DNA of 64,000 nucleotides from Diabrotica undecimpunctata (GCF_040954645.1 NC_092803.1:122159961-122223960), one strand, 5' to 3'. Shown: positions 32,880 through 44,412, counted from the stretch's first letter. Made by a program: numbers and translations. The notes: generated from the sequence alone by a model not told the origin.

Positions 32880-34640
32880 GCAAGTAAAATTTGTTAAACC
32901 AGTGTGTTCTTTACATATCGGTAACTTACATTTAGTACAATAATGTTGGGTAAACCTGTTCTTCCTTACAGGGCAAAAAGAACATCTTGGTAGTTGGAGT
33001 TGCCCCTTGAGAAACTGATGGATTTTCTCCGGTTATATTTCGGATCCTGAGTCTCAACTGAAAAGGCAGATTTGGGATATTGGAACGTCGTTGAAGATGG
33101 GACATTAAAAGTTGCTTGCCAAGCTCCGGAATGTAGCTTCTTCGAGATGTTACAATATTAGTGTTATTGTTCATTGTTGTAAATTATTTGACTGTTTATA
33201 GTTGAAATATTTAGTAGGCTGCAAAAAACAGTAAACAGCCAGCGATTGCTAAATTGAGTCACCGAGTATTCTGTCTTCATTATATCAACAACATCCACTC
33301 CGCCTTTTGTGCGATTGTAATCAGTAATAATCTCTGGCTTCATGGTATGCTCTTTGGTGTTTTCGTCAATGAAACCATAGCTGTGTAGTGTTGAAAGTAG
33401 TAGTACATTCTTATTTTTTTTTGGCACATATGATACTAGTACACACTTGTCTCCATCGTCACCCTATGCAAACATGCTACTACATAAAGGTCTTCCTTTT
33501 ACGTTTGTCATCTCGGGGGGAATTTGTTGTTTGTGTTTACGCAAAGTACCTATCGTTGTCAAGCAATGATCGTTCAATAAAGAGTTGGCTTAGGGTACAA
33601 AGGAAAAGTAATTATCCGTAGTTACATTTCGACCGGTTCCACTTATGGGTCGTAAAAGTCTTTTTACTACACTAGATGCATCGTTGGGTAGTTGATATGG
33701 TCCTTCAGGTTGTTTACCGGAGTAAATTTCGAGATTTTGTGTGAAAAACGGTTTAGCATCCACCAAGGCATAAATCTTGATTCTGTATTTCGCTGGCTTA
33801 TTGGCTATATACTGCCTAATAAATTTGCGTCGACCACGGAACGCTTCCAACATTTCATCTATGGTCACATAGAATCCAGGAGTGTATGCAGATAAACAGT
33901 TAGTGGCAAACATTTCATATATTTCTCGAATGGGTGCAAGATTATCAACTGTCGAATTTTCTTGCCTCTTAATGGCGTCGTCAAATCTTACAGCTTGAAT
34001 TATTTGGTGAAATCTTTACTTGGACATAGTAGCTGCAAAAATATCTGGAGCTGTGCCATCTAATTTCCGGAGTTCATCAGTATTTAAATGTTGCTCTCTC
34101 TTTACCCCAGCAAGGAACAAAAGTCCGATAAATGCTTGCATTTCCTCGGAGTCAACAGCAGGACAATCCCTAGGTCGAGTATAAAACACTCTCATCATAT
34201 CCAGTTTTTGATTTGTATATTTTACAATATTGTTGATCATAGCATCCGAGAAAAACAATTTCCAGCATTCTAATATGGTTTTGGCGCCTTTTGATTTGCT
34301 TTTACCCCAGGTAAGTTCGTAACAATATTACAAGTTTTGGTCTTACCTTTGGGAGTGTGTTTCTTATGTTTCAACCATGGTGTTTTATCTTTATAAAATC
34401 TTGGATAACCATCATCTTGGCCGCTTTCTTCCATGGCATCTTCAGGATACTGTGGATACTTCATGGTGGATACTGTATTCAGAACGAACATCACTTAAGT
34501 CCTTATCATAATCTAGTGGTTCCACATCGCTGTCTATCTCTACATACCATTTTAGTAACTGGTTTTTCATTTTCTTGTGCATATTTACCTGAAATAAACC
34601 AAAATAGCGCTTATAATAACGGATGTTCAACAATCTATAG
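32880..34640 (-). pseudogene. piggyBac transposase, degenerate
   Basis: Minus-strand pieces in order: acidic N-terminus (EIDSDVEPLDYD), MINNIVKYTNQKLDMM and EEMQAFIGLLFLAGV, then YTPGFYVTIDEMLEAFRGRR (first catalytic Asp), IKIYALVDAK, GRNVTTDNYF (second Asp), and after a gap KNVLLLSTLH with YNRTKGGVDVVD (third Asp block). The end is ELGKQLL, MFFLPCKEEQVYPTLLY and CKLPICKEHTG, the cysteine-rich C-terminal domain. All three catalytic Asp residues are visible but on different frames, so at least five shifts have accumulated although the TIRs remain perfect. Confidence 0.9.
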
Positions 34641-34811
34641 GCATTTCACTAAAAATCTTACCTTTTATGATAATATTATAACTTTTCTTAAGTGATCTCT
34701 CTAAAAATTAACACACGCCAACACTCACGTAGTTAGGATTTTTTCTAACGCCCTGACAAACGCGATCGCTCGCTTGTTATATTTGAACTAACAACAACTG
34801 CTGTCAGCTAT

Positions 34812-35270
34812 AAAGGCGGGTACACATATGCGAGCAGAACTGTTCGCGAACCGTTTGTGAACGCTATATTCGTTAATTTGTACGACGGGACGAACCGCTT
34901 GCGAGCTGTTCGTTCGTTGCTCGTCAGGAACCACCGCCTGTCGGTTTTTGGGACGAACACAAAGAATGTTCGCAGAACTATAAATTGTGTCTATAAATTG
35001 TTTCTGCTAAGTGTGCGATGAGATCATTCGGTTAAACAAAATTGCTGAACGAGCGCGGCTTATTTAAAAGTAATTAGAGAAATTAATCACAGATAATCTA
35101 AACAAAATACCGAAATGTTTAGATTAACGAAGTAAATTAATTCTCGGTTTGTTATTAGATACTTAGGGTATTGGATAGCCTGAACATAAACATATTTTCA
35201 ACGAACTCGTCGCGAACAGCTCACGAGCAGTTCGCAAACAGTTCGGCTCGCATATGTGTACCCACCTTAA
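34812..35270. mobile_element. MITE inside the piggyBac element
   Basis: About 459 bp, non-coding. Inverted ends AAGGCGGGTACACATATGCG and the complement of AAGGTGGGTACACATATGCG continue into GTTCGCGAACxG-rich subterminal arms (ACTGTTCGCGAACC at the left, CGCGAACAGCTCACGAGCAG at the right). The flanks (CTATA / TTAAG) do not give a clear duplication. Superfamily unknown. Confidence 0.8.
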
Positions 35271-35439
35271 GATAATAGGTACTCCTACCATTATTTAACA
35301 TAGTCTTATACGAGTATTCATGGGAGTATTCCTGGTTGCAGAACCCAAAAGAAGCAATATTTCGAAAATTATGGCGAAATATTTAAAAATGTTAGATTTT
35401 TTCTAACAGTGCGAGTGATGGAGGGTTAATATTTGTTTT

Positions 35440-36000
35440 TAATTTAACAGGTTTGTCATTAGTAAACAACGTATGCTTTGTTAATACGTTAACAGGTGGC
35501 GTTAGCCACCTGTTAACAACAGGTATAATAATTATTGATACATAACATAATAATTTATTGTATATAAAAATAAAGTTTCTTTATTTAATATTAAATATAT
35601 TAGTTAAATTTTAAAAATACAGAAAACGTAGTATGAAGCTTCGCACTAACTTCGCACTAATTATTATTTTTAACATATTTAGTTTATATAATAATTAAAT
35701 TTACTATCAAATGATATTTATTTATATTTTATTATTAATATTAGGTCTGAATTTGACAGGTTTGTCATAAGTAAACAAAGTATGCTTCTATGCTTTATTA
35801 ATATCTTAACAAGTGGCGTTAGAAGCAAACATAATTATTGATTTGTTTTAAAGATAAAAAATAAGAAAATAATAAAATTACTTAATTATTTAATTTTAAT
35901 TATAGATATTGTTTAAATTTTAAAAATACAGAAAACATAGTGTGTAGCTCTTCAGTAGCTCTTCTAGTCTACAGTACCGCCTACTGTTCCACTTTTTTTA
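35440..36000 (+). repeat. Tandem duplication flanking the piggyBac insertion
   Basis: Two units of about 300 bp in direct order: GACAGGTTTGTCATAAGTAA / AACAGGTTTGTCATTAGTAA, GCTTTGTTAATA / GCTTTATTAATA, and AAATTTTAAAAATACAGAAA shared. A third partial unit lies left of the piggyBac (32540-32618), so the element landed in the array at its ATGATTAA. Confidence 0.65.
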
Positions 36001-37507
36001 ACTCACTCTTTCAAAAAAGTGTACTTGTCACAAACAACAGTGAACAAAATACGATTATTTTATAATAAGGAAAGACAACATACGTGATTCAAGAACAGCA
36101 AGGATTATAGTTAATGACAATGTAAGTTAATAACACAAGTTGTTTGTTCTTACTGAACACTGAAGTACAATTTTTAGAAAAGTTTTAGAACTAAAATGGA
36201 ATCAGAAAAAATAATAACACTTTTTCTTGTACATATTTCTATTTTTGTATACATAATTTGTATATTCAAATAATATATGTGTGTATTAAAACAATTTTTA
36301 TATTAAGAACAATAAGTAGAAGAAATTATGTTCTCTTTTTTGTCATTTTTGCTCTTTTCGTAGATCTGTTTTTAGTTAATCTAATACTAATAGTATTGTT
36401 CTTGTCGTTGTTTTGTCTGTAACCATAATTATACAATAAAGTATTTTTCCAAGTAATTATATGGAAATTGACGAAATTTTTAACAGTTAATATGCATATT
36501 TTGTACGGAATATTTGTACAGATAACATAATATCATCATGTCTTGTTTATTTTGATATGACGCTGATATCAAATCAGGCCAAATCAATAATGTATTTTTA
36601 AATAAATCCATAAAAGGTCAATATAAAAATATAATTAATACGAATAAGTGCTGATAAAACGGTTGGTGTTATTAATTTCGTGTTTTCCTTGATTGGTATT
36701 CAATTTAATTGATAGGAACAGAGTGATTGCCGATATAAGTAATACTCCTTTTTGTGATTTGGTCAACGGCAAGGAGAAACCACTATATTAGAGATCCCTG
36801 TGGATATCTCTAGTACAATCATAATTGCCGTACAACACAAAACAAATTCTAATAACTAATTGCTCAATCAGGAAAAATCCAATACGCAATAAAAGTAATC
36901 GAACGCATTAAAATAGCAATAATGGGAACAAACGAAATGAAGTGGCCTGACTCAAACTATCACACGGCCGGACTGGCCTACCGGCCAACCAGTCCGAGGG
37001 AAGAAAATTTGTCCTTATCAAAAAAAATTTTGAACCTTTACCCAAAGATTCTCTAAATTAAATATTCCCTAAATTCACTAAAATAAAAAGCTACCATTCC
37101 CTAATTTTTTTACTTGCTTCTGATTTCGACGTTTGATTCATTGGTGTAAATATCAATTGAGCATAATGTTTTTACAAAATACATCTCGTATCAAAAATCA
37201 GATAATTAAAGGTCAGCGCACCTAGCTCCAAAATGGCACCCAGTTTAAATGCGACGTGCGGCGCCCTCGAGACCATTTTTACAATTCGGGTGCCTTTAGT
37301 AGATATCAATATCCGCTGTTTCTGTTATAATACAAGAGTGTTACATCCCACAATTGGCCTAAAATATACAGGTGCAGTTTTCTGCGCTCCTTAACTACAT
37401 TATACACATTGGATTGTTGCGCCCAGAATACTACATCATAACGAAGCCAGTGGGTACAACAAACAGTGCCCTTATACTTTGGGATTCGGGGTTAAATTGT
37501 AAGAGCC
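36001..37507. other. Unassigned intergenic DNA
   Basis: No gene or recognisable transposon. It contains an interrupted perfect stem CGGACTGG...CCAGTCCG at 36969-36996 and a GC-richer patch at 37215-37290 with no coding signal. Confidence 0.4.
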
Positions 37508-37518
37508 AACTACTATAT

Positions 37519-38185
37519 GGATGCTGATAAGCAGGAAGCAACAGCCTGCTCGACAGTTACGGATAAGTAACATACTAATTGACCATGTAGAATCTTATGT
37601 GTACCTTGGCACCAACGTAAATGCAAAATGGGAACAGGCCACAGAAATTAAGGCGAGAATAGAACGAGCTAGAGCAGCATTTAGCAATATGAAAAAGCTC
37701 CTCATAAGCAGGGATTTGTCTCTTCCCCTAAAACTACGTCTAGTTAAATGCTACATTTTTCCGATCTTACTGTATGGTGTGGAGGCCTGGACGCTGACGG
37801 AGACGCTCACGAGAAAACTAGAAGCATTCGAAATGTGGGTGTACCGACGCATTCTTCGTATATCCTGGACCGAACATGTCACCAACACAGAGGTAATCCA
37901 AAGAATCGGAAAGGAGAAAGAAATCGTGAATACAATTAAACAAAGAAAGCTTGAATATCTAGGCCACATATTGAGACACGATAAGTACCGTCTACTGCAA
38001 TTGATTGTCCAGGGAAAAATAGACAGTAAGCGAGGGCCAGACATTAGAAGACACTCGTGGCTCCAAAATCTGAGGAAGTGGTTCGGGCTCACATCGGTCG
38101 AACTATTCAGAAGCGCCGCAAATAAGATCAGAATTGCCATGTTAATAGCCAACGTTCGCAACGGACAGGGCACTTGAAGAAGAAG
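37519..38185 (+). mobile_element. 5'-truncated (GAA)n-tailed LINE
   Basis: 667 bp with a perfect 11-bp target-site duplication AACTACTATAT (37508-37518 and 38186-38196) and tail CACTTGAAGAAGAAG. It is the youngest-looking retrotransposon in the window: its whole coding part is open. Confidence 0.95.
37521..38177 (+). pseudogene. LINE RT C-terminal region, open
   Basis: 218 codons without a stop, from just after the palm to the natural C-terminus: HVESYVYLGTNVNAKWEQAT, KLRLVKCYIFPILLYGVEAW, FEMWVYRRILRISWTEHVTN, LEYLGHILRHDKYRLLQLIV, SWLQNLRKWFGLTSVELFRS, ending VRNGQGT. It has no catalytic residues, because 5' truncation removed EN and RT. It is the best reference for the tail of this LINE family here. 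Confidence 0.9.
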
Positions 38186-38196
38186 AACTACTATAT

Positions 38197-38929
38197 AATT
38201 AAACTATGGACCCGACAAATGACACCCAAATCCTGATGACCAAACAATGATTTTCTGGTACGCTGCTTGTTGTTACGCTCAATACGATATATCCATAGCT
38301 GTAAATTTTGGAGTTTAACACATGGGTTTAATCTAACGGTAACAGTTTTGGAATACTAAATTCGTAGTCATTGTGCATCTCGTTTTAATTTACTATCCAC
38401 GATTTTTGCAGCTATTGGGTATATGAATTTAATTCACAACTTATTTTTTTGGACCCCTTATTTACGCCGAAACATATAGAACTTTATTTTGGCCACTAAG
38501 ATGCATAAGTAATTAAAATTACAATCGTAAAACGTAAATAATAAATAATATTACATTGGTAAATGTCATCGTTGCCACTTGTAATATCTTCCTTTCCAGA
38601 AAATCCTCCATTTTTACTATAATCTATAATCATTACTATAATAATCCCCCTTAAACAGAAACATTCCTCACAATACATGATGGTAATTTTATTCATGTTT
38701 TAAATAAAGATGTCGAAGAAATAGAAGAAGAAAAAGATGAAGAAGAAAGAGACAAAAGTAAGAAGGGCGACTTTTTTTAATTCTATCCTATTCAAAGCGA
38801 ATCTAGTATTACTTTTTGAGGCGAAAGTGTTTTTTTTTATATTTGGCGAATGGTCAAAAATGAAATTGTAACTGGTTTTTATTTTTTTGGCATTTTCTGC
38901 TGTTTCAATAATTTTTTGTCAAGGTTTTA
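38197..38929. other. Unassigned intergenic DNA
   Basis: No coding feature is recognised. A purine-rich GAAGAAG tract at 38710-38765 is a simple sequence, not a LINE tail. Confidence 0.4.
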
Positions 38930-39606
38930 ATCGGTTTACACATTTAATTCAAACAGAAAATGAGTATGAAAAGTCAAGTGCTCATAAAGATTGTGCAAAG
39001 ACGTCTATTTCTTATAACGAGGAAACAACTGTTGACTATGTTGTTTAAAAAATAAATGCTAAAACCGAAAAAAGAAGCATTTGAATTAAGGCAGGTTGCA
39101 TTTACTATCATTAATGTTTTGAAATTGATAGGAAAACAAGGTCTGGCAATAAGGGAATAAGTTGAAAGTGCCCTTAGAGTTTTGACGATCCTTCAGTAAA
39201 TCAAGGAATCTTTTTAAAAATAATATTTTTATTATGTAACTGATAAAAATTTAGAAGCGCACATAAACAGAGTTATGAATATAAGTAAATTAGCTCTTGA
39301 AGCTCATAAAGCAAGTTCTAAAAAAACTATATAGAGAAAGAGGTAGTCAATTAACATTATTGAGCAAAACGAAATAGTTGAGGAAATAAAACAGGTCATC
39401 TATTATGCAATACAAATGGATTCATCAACAGACATTTCAGGTTTTGTTCAATGCATAATAACCTTAAGATATGTAAATAAAATAGAAGTCAAAGAAAGGA
39501 TAATTAGTTTGAAATGTGTTCATCCTGCTACTGGAGAAGATCTGTTTAAAACTATTGCTGATTCCTTTGATGGAGCTACTGGAAGAGCTTGTGGTGAAAG
39601 ATTTTG
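38930..39606 (+). pseudogene. hAT transposase fragment (ZMYM1-like), N-terminal half
   Basis: The plus strand has FNRFTHLIQTENEYEKSSAH and HKDCAKT (end of the TTF-type zinc finger), then broken sequence. A clean 63-codon frame from 39416 reads MDSSTDISGFVQCIITLRYV, KIEVKERIISL and TGEDLFKTI, matching the I.DsT.DISH..Q...I.RYV......E.F......TG..L block of ZMYM1/hAT transposases. The first catalytic Asp of hAT would be in DSSTD. Confidence 0.65.
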
Positions 39607-40137
39607 AGAATTTCATGTAATTTTATTGAACAAACACTATAAACAACAAACTATAACTGTATAATAATAACTTAAATATAATTTAAATCTATACTTCATC
39701 TAATTTACATACCGTTGCACGTCATTAGCGTCATAGCCCGTGAGGTCACATGATACCAACACGAAATATTTAGGCGGTAGGTGTGTTCTTTTTTAGAATC
39801 ACTTTGCCGAGTACACTGGCATTACAGCCACTAGACATATTTTATTATATACGCGTAGAAATAATATTTAAAGATTTATATTAATGTTAACTTAAAGAAA
39901 TACATAATAATATGTTTCATTTATTTTGTATAAATGCATTATAAAGGGTTTTTATGAAGAACATTATTTGTTCGGAATACACTGTAACTGTAATCGAACC
40001 AAGGGGATATTTTGGTATAAATTGGTAACACTTATTTGACAGTTGCGGTGTTGACTAATGTTAATAAGTAATGAAAAAAGTGTTGTTTTGTTTAAGTATT
40101 CCATTTTACATCTTTATACGACGCATACAAGTGGCTC
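39607..40137. other. Unassigned DNA between hAT pieces
   Basis: No gene is seen. It is AT-rich with one CG-containing phrase (CGTCATTAGCGTCATAGCCC). Confidence 0.35.
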
Positions 40138-40890
40138 AGTAGATATAGTATACAGATCTGAGGCCATCCCCTAAATCGCAACCCCTAAAATCGCAAGCCC
40201 CGGTCGTAAGTGCCAAGTGTTGAACGCAGTATGTGCCGTGCGCATCGAAGCATGCTAAAAGGGCATTATTAGGTATCTTCGTTTCTATTGGTCCGATCGT
40301 GACGTACGAGGGCTCGTTGGAACGGGGACGGGGTTGAGACAAAAAACAAAGATGGCGGCATTGCCAAATGGGCGCTAAAACGTATCTTCATTGCTATTGG
40401 CCTGTTTTGGGGTGTCAAAAGCGTTGGTGACACAGCCATGTCAACGCTCAATATGAACGTTCTTCTTCTTCTTTTCCGTACAGTGCCTAAGAGAACGTGA
40501 CATTCGACGGAGGACGTGACAGACGCAGAACGTGAAATGACATGACATTCGACGTAGGATGTGACATTCGACGCAGAACGTGAAATGTCCCGTGAAATGA
40601 CGTGACATTCGACGCAAGACGTGAAATGACGCGACATTCGACGCAGGACGTGACAGTTATGTGACATTAGATGCAGAACGTGAAATGTCACGTAAATGAC
40701 GTTACAGTTATGTGTCAATCAAGACGTCGCTTGACATAAATCGTGGCATTCTACATAGGACATATTCAGTAGTTCCAACGAGCCCTCGTACGTCATCCTA
40801 CGTTAAGCCGTTTGGCACTTACGACCGGGGATTGCGATTTTAGGGGTTGCGATTTAGGGGATGGCCTCAGATCTGTATACTATATCTACT
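40138..40890. mobile_element. 753-bp MITE with long TIRs and an internal minisatellite
   Basis: Inverted ends of about 75 bp begin AGTAGATATAGTATACAGAT and include CCATCCCCTAAATCGCAACC and GGTCGTAAGTGCCAA. A second inverted pair, TGACGTACGAGGGCTCGTTG, lies at 40300 and 40776-40795. Flanks TGGCTC/TAGCTC may be a diverged 6-bp duplication. The centre (40485-40715) is a GC-rich minisatellite. No coding capacity. Confidence 0.8.
40485..40715. repeat. Minisatellite ACGTGACATTCGACGCAG
   Basis: About 7-9 degenerate tandem copies of two interleaved phrases, ACGTGACATTCGACGCAGA and ACGTGAAATG. It sits symmetrically inside the MITE. Confidence 0.75.
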
Positions 40891-41019
40891 TAGCTCAAAT
40901 TGTTTTTAACAAGATTATTTTTTAACTTTTGTTTTGTTTCTATTTATTTACATTAAATATTAATATGTTTTGTTGTATAATCCACTTTTGCAATAATTAT
41001 GTGACTTATTTGATTTAAA

Positions 41020-41093
41020 ATGGATTCAGGATTTATTTATACTTTGGCAACTATGTCAACTTCGATCTCTGTCAGTGATAATGACGTACAACG
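41020..41093 (+). other. Possible short first coding exon
   Basis: ATG at 41020 opens 24 codons (MDSGFIYTLATMSTSISVSD, then NDVQ) followed directly by a consensus donor GTAAGTA (41094-41100). It may be the first exon of the transposase whose later parts lie at 41196-42740. No partner exon in phase could be proven. Confidence 0.25.
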
Positions 41094-41195
41094 GTAAGTA
41101 AATTAGATGGACTTTATCTTCATCGAAGCGGGGGGTGTCGTCATTCTTCGTTCATCTTGGCGTAAGCATCCCTCTGTCGATGGAGCGCGTTCGGT

Positions 41196-42745
41196 TTGAT
41201 CGTGGTAGATCGAGACGCAATCGCACAATTGGTAGGGTTCAAACTACGATGTGAGCGAGCAAGTCCGTACTTAACAGCTACAAATATACCTGGCGAGTAT
41301 AACAATGAAGTTGCATCGAAATTTAAGCAATTTCATTATAATCACATTCATACGTGTTGTAAAGCTCATACATTAAAGTTGGTATTATCTCACACAGCTG
41401 AATGTATAACAGTATCTTTATCATTCTTTAGTTTAATGCAGCAAACTCACGTATTTATCAAGGATTCCTATAAAAGATTGGAAATTGATTTGAAGCAGAA
41501 TCCGAATTTTCCATTTACTGTCATTGGTGCAACACGGTGGAAACCTAAGAGCGATTCAACCTGTAAAATATTCTGTCATTTTGATAAATGGTCAAAATGG
41601 GTAAAAGATGATTCTGTAAGAGACGTTACATCACATTGCAGATACGTATATTTATAATTAATTATATTTCCTTCCAATACTATTATCATTGGGAATAAAC
41701 TACAATATAAGTTTAAAATAAGTTTGTTTTTGACGTTGTGATTTCCACTTCGAAAATCTTTCTCATAATACTTATGTGGCCTATTACCAACGAAAATAGT
41801 AATTGCATTAAGATACCACAAGGAAATAGCTTCAGAAAAGTATCTCTCTCCATGATAAATAATTCTCCTTATTTTACAAATAGCTCCGAAATGAGTTAAA
41901 TAGCCTACACCCTTCAGAAATTTACTTCCTTTGAAATTATTTTGACTGCCTTGATGTTTCTTTTAATATTGAAAACAATCACTACTCTATGAGATTATTT
42001 ACAAACAAAAAATTTATATTCTCTACAGGTATGGCACATGGTATCTAGTGCACAAAATGAATTAAAAGACATTGGAAGTAATTTTCCAAAAGTGCTGGTT
42101 GCTGCATAAAACTTTGTTGAAGCAATGACAGAAATGTTTAACAAAAACATAACACCTTTAGAAACATTTTCATCGAAAACAAACTACCTCGCATGAGACG
42201 AATAATTCGTACAAAATATCTGGTGAAAATCCTAATAATATGGCTAAATTAAATGCCAAAGATTCTAAACCAAGATTTTTATTGTCGTTATCGATCAGAT
42301 AAATACTTTTATGACAACAAGGTTTCCAAATCAAAAGCGATCGTATCCCGATGTGTCGTGTTTTGATCCAAAAAGGTTCTTGAATTGAAAAAAAGTATAC
42401 CAAAGGGTAACTTACAAAAAATATGCAGCTTAGTTCCATTAGCTGATCAAGAACAACTTGCAAAGGAACTTCAATGATTTACTGATCGATAGCCACATAT
42501 TTCTTCGTCATTGAATGAATATTATGTGATTGAATATTCAGATCAATCGGACTAAGAAGTTCTCGAAGACAATAATAGTAAAACTAATTCAAAAAAATGA
42601 GGATCTATTAACGTTTTACTTGAAAAACCATGTAAATCTTGTATTAAATGCACTTATAAACTCATTTATCAATATGATATGTACAGAATTATGTATACAG
42701 AGCTTAGCAAAGCTTATATATTGGTTTTAACAATTCCTCTTACTC
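41196..42745 (+). pseudogene. hAT transposase fragments, middle and C-terminus
   Basis: The plus frame 41196-41657 contains HIHTCCKAHTLKLVLSHTAE and SLMQQTHVFIKDSYKR, then TRWKPKSDS, the C.AH.LNLVL...........R..........RW block of ZMYM1-like hAT enzymes. After about 0.4 kb of unrelated sequence, 42045-42160 gives SSAQNELKDIGSNFPKVLVA, and 42640-42700 gives YTELSKAYILVLTIPLTQ, the start of the hAT dimerisation block (L..IP.T....ERSFS), ending at a stop before ERSFS. Frames differ and stops intervene. Confidence 0.6.
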
Positions 42746-43189
42746 AATAAGTTTTTTTCCTCTTTTTTGCCTTTGGGAGCTGTACTTTATTCATGTAAAT
42801 ATTTTTGTATAAAAAAGTTACCAGCTACCAGTTACCAGTTTGAAGAGGTTTACTCTCCGGACGCTGGAACTCACAACATTTAACTCTTCTGTATTAGTTT
42901 TAGTATTTTTGTGATACCGTTTTTTAGGGGGTGATTTTAAAAGTTCCTTATTTTTAACAGCTTGAGAAATAATAATAAAAGTGGATAAACAAGCAACCAG
43001 TTCTCGAGTTGTTTAGGCATTTTAGCACACACAAAAATAATTAGTTTTTAAAGCTATAAAGTTATATTAATTTATGTATTTATTAATGTGAGTCAAATTG
43101 ATCAAAACAAACTTATAATTAAACAGACTTAGTATAAGGTTATAAAGTATTGACAACACTGTACTGTGTACTGTGACTGTCCCATGTTT
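42746..43189. other. Unassigned DNA
   Basis: No feature apart from a short direct repeat, TTACCAGCTACCAGTTACCAG (42821-42841). AT-rich. Confidence 0.35.
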
Positions 43190-43570
43190 GCCACCCCACA
43201 ATCATATTATTGGAACGTGAAGTATCAATGGCGTACGATTGTGTAATCTATTTAATTAACATGATTATTTTTTGAATAATTAAACTTAAACTACTGTTGC
43301 ATAAAATTTAGATTATTAATAATACGAAATGTTTTTGTATATTTATTCAATATAATTCTAAAATTTTTAATGTAATCACGATTACAGTTTTCCTATTATA
43401 ATACCATGTTGGCGCCTATGAAAGATCGAGCAGCTCCGTAAGGATGTCGTATTTTTATTTTTGTTAGGGATATTTCAAGTTTGCTGTTCTGCCAAATTTT
43501 AAATACAAGTGACGTCACTTTGTATAAATCGTGACGTGAAACGTTTTTACTTTGAAAAATGGTATTAATT
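43190..43570 (-). repeat. Dispersed repeat, copy 2
   Basis: Reverse-complement homologue of 8690-9070 over most of its length (shared GGAGCTGCTCGATCTTTCAT on the complement, AAGTGACGTCACTT-type end). Probably a non-autonomous transposon. Confidence 0.6.
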
Positions 43571-43639
43571 GATAAATTAACATGTAACCTTGTTAACAAT
43601 GTTTATGCCTTATTTCGGCATAAAAAATAATACCATTAC

Positions 43640-43845
43640 CTATAATCAGTGCTAGTCAAAAGTCCGTTCCGCCCTCGTATCTTTTGAATGGTTATTGTTA
43701 TAAGAGTGAAATTTGGAGGGAGGTAATAAACAGACGTAGGCTTTTTAACTAGTCATAACAGGTGACGTTACAGCGCCACTGTGACAGATAATTTTAAATG
43801 GGACCTTATGGCAAGTGATACCTCGTTTGAAAGGTATTGGTGGGT
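43640..43845. other. Terminus-like remnant of a mariner-group element
   Basis: CAAAAGTCCGTTCCGCCCTC, GTGAAATTTGGAGGGAGGTA and ATACCTCGTTTGAAAGGTAT resemble the 5' ends of mariner-group elements in insects, judged from memory only. No partner end was found. Confidence 0.3.
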
Positions 43846-43847
43846 AA

Positions 43848-43950
43848 CCAACGTCTTGATTTCCATGCGATTGAGTAGTTAGCATGATATTGAACGAATA
43901 GATCTACTCCACCCATGTTTTTGTTATAATCGGCTATTACCTGCGTATGT
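43848..43950 (-). pseudogene. piggyBac transposase scrap
   Basis: VIADYNKNMGGVDLFVQYHA then SIAWKSRRW on the minus strand is the YN..MGGVD...Q....Y......KW block around the third catalytic Asp of piggyBac. Nothing else of the element is present. The sequence differs from the copy at 32623-35425. It lies in the presumed 3' flank of the FBXO21-like gene. Confidence 0.75.
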
Positions 43951-44227
43951 ACTATTACAATATGAAATAAATCACATTTTTGAGATAAAACATGTATTTT
44001 ATTTAACAAATAAAATATAAAACTCTATAGCTTAACAGAAATGAAAAAGAAATTAATTGTATACCGACATCTACACACGCACAATGTCGAATGTGTTAAA
44101 ATCATCCAACTTGGCACGTCTTAAAAGAATAAAACATAGATATTGGAATCATAATACATATTGGACAATCAGCCAACACAGACTTAACAACTAGTCTAAA
44201 ACATTAAAATAACACATCTACACTTAT

Positions 44228-44412
44228 TTAAAGATTAATACTTTCAAGCTTCTTTTGGTGATGGAACCAGTGGCGTATCTTTTTATCAGCTGGGTATTCT
44301 TTCTCTTTCTCAGCATTCGGAACATAGTGAGTCTCGAAGTAGTGGGAAAAATGCCTGCCAACATCTTCATTGAGATATATCTCTTCTCTATCTGATGTAG
44401 GAAATAAATTTT
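44228..44412 (-). CDS. FBXO21: FBXO21-like terminal exon G
   Basis: Acceptor TTTTTTTAG, stop TAA at 44230-44228. It encodes NLFPTSDREEIYLNEDVGRH, FSHYFETHYVPNAEKEKEYP and a basic tail. The junction codon GAA gives AQEN, the same residues as in human FBXO21, which confirms the link across a 3.9-kb intron. A candidate AATAAA lies at 44003-43998, about 225 bases past the stop. Confidence 0.95.

Larger units (their letters stand above)
32623..35425 (-). mobile_element. piggyBac transposon with perfect ends
   Basis: Flanked by TTAA on both sides (32619-32622 and 35426-35429), with a perfect 17-bp terminal inverted repeat CCCTCCATCACTCGCAC. Sub-terminal motifs (GTTAGATT...ATCTAAC at the left, AGGATTTTTTCTAAC at the right) are also inverted. 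A 459-bp MITE sits in its right arm (34812-35270). The transposase gene is on the minus strand and degenerate. Confidence 0.95.

Noticed and set aside
38700..38770. GAAGAAG tract as a LINE 3' tail
   Set aside because: No LINE coding or TSD precedes it; simple purine-rich sequence.
40269..40718. 149-codon minus-strand frame with Cys-His-Val-repeats resembling a zinc-finger array
   Set aside because: The periodicity comes from the non-coding minisatellite inside the MITE; Cys/His spacing does not fit any finger.
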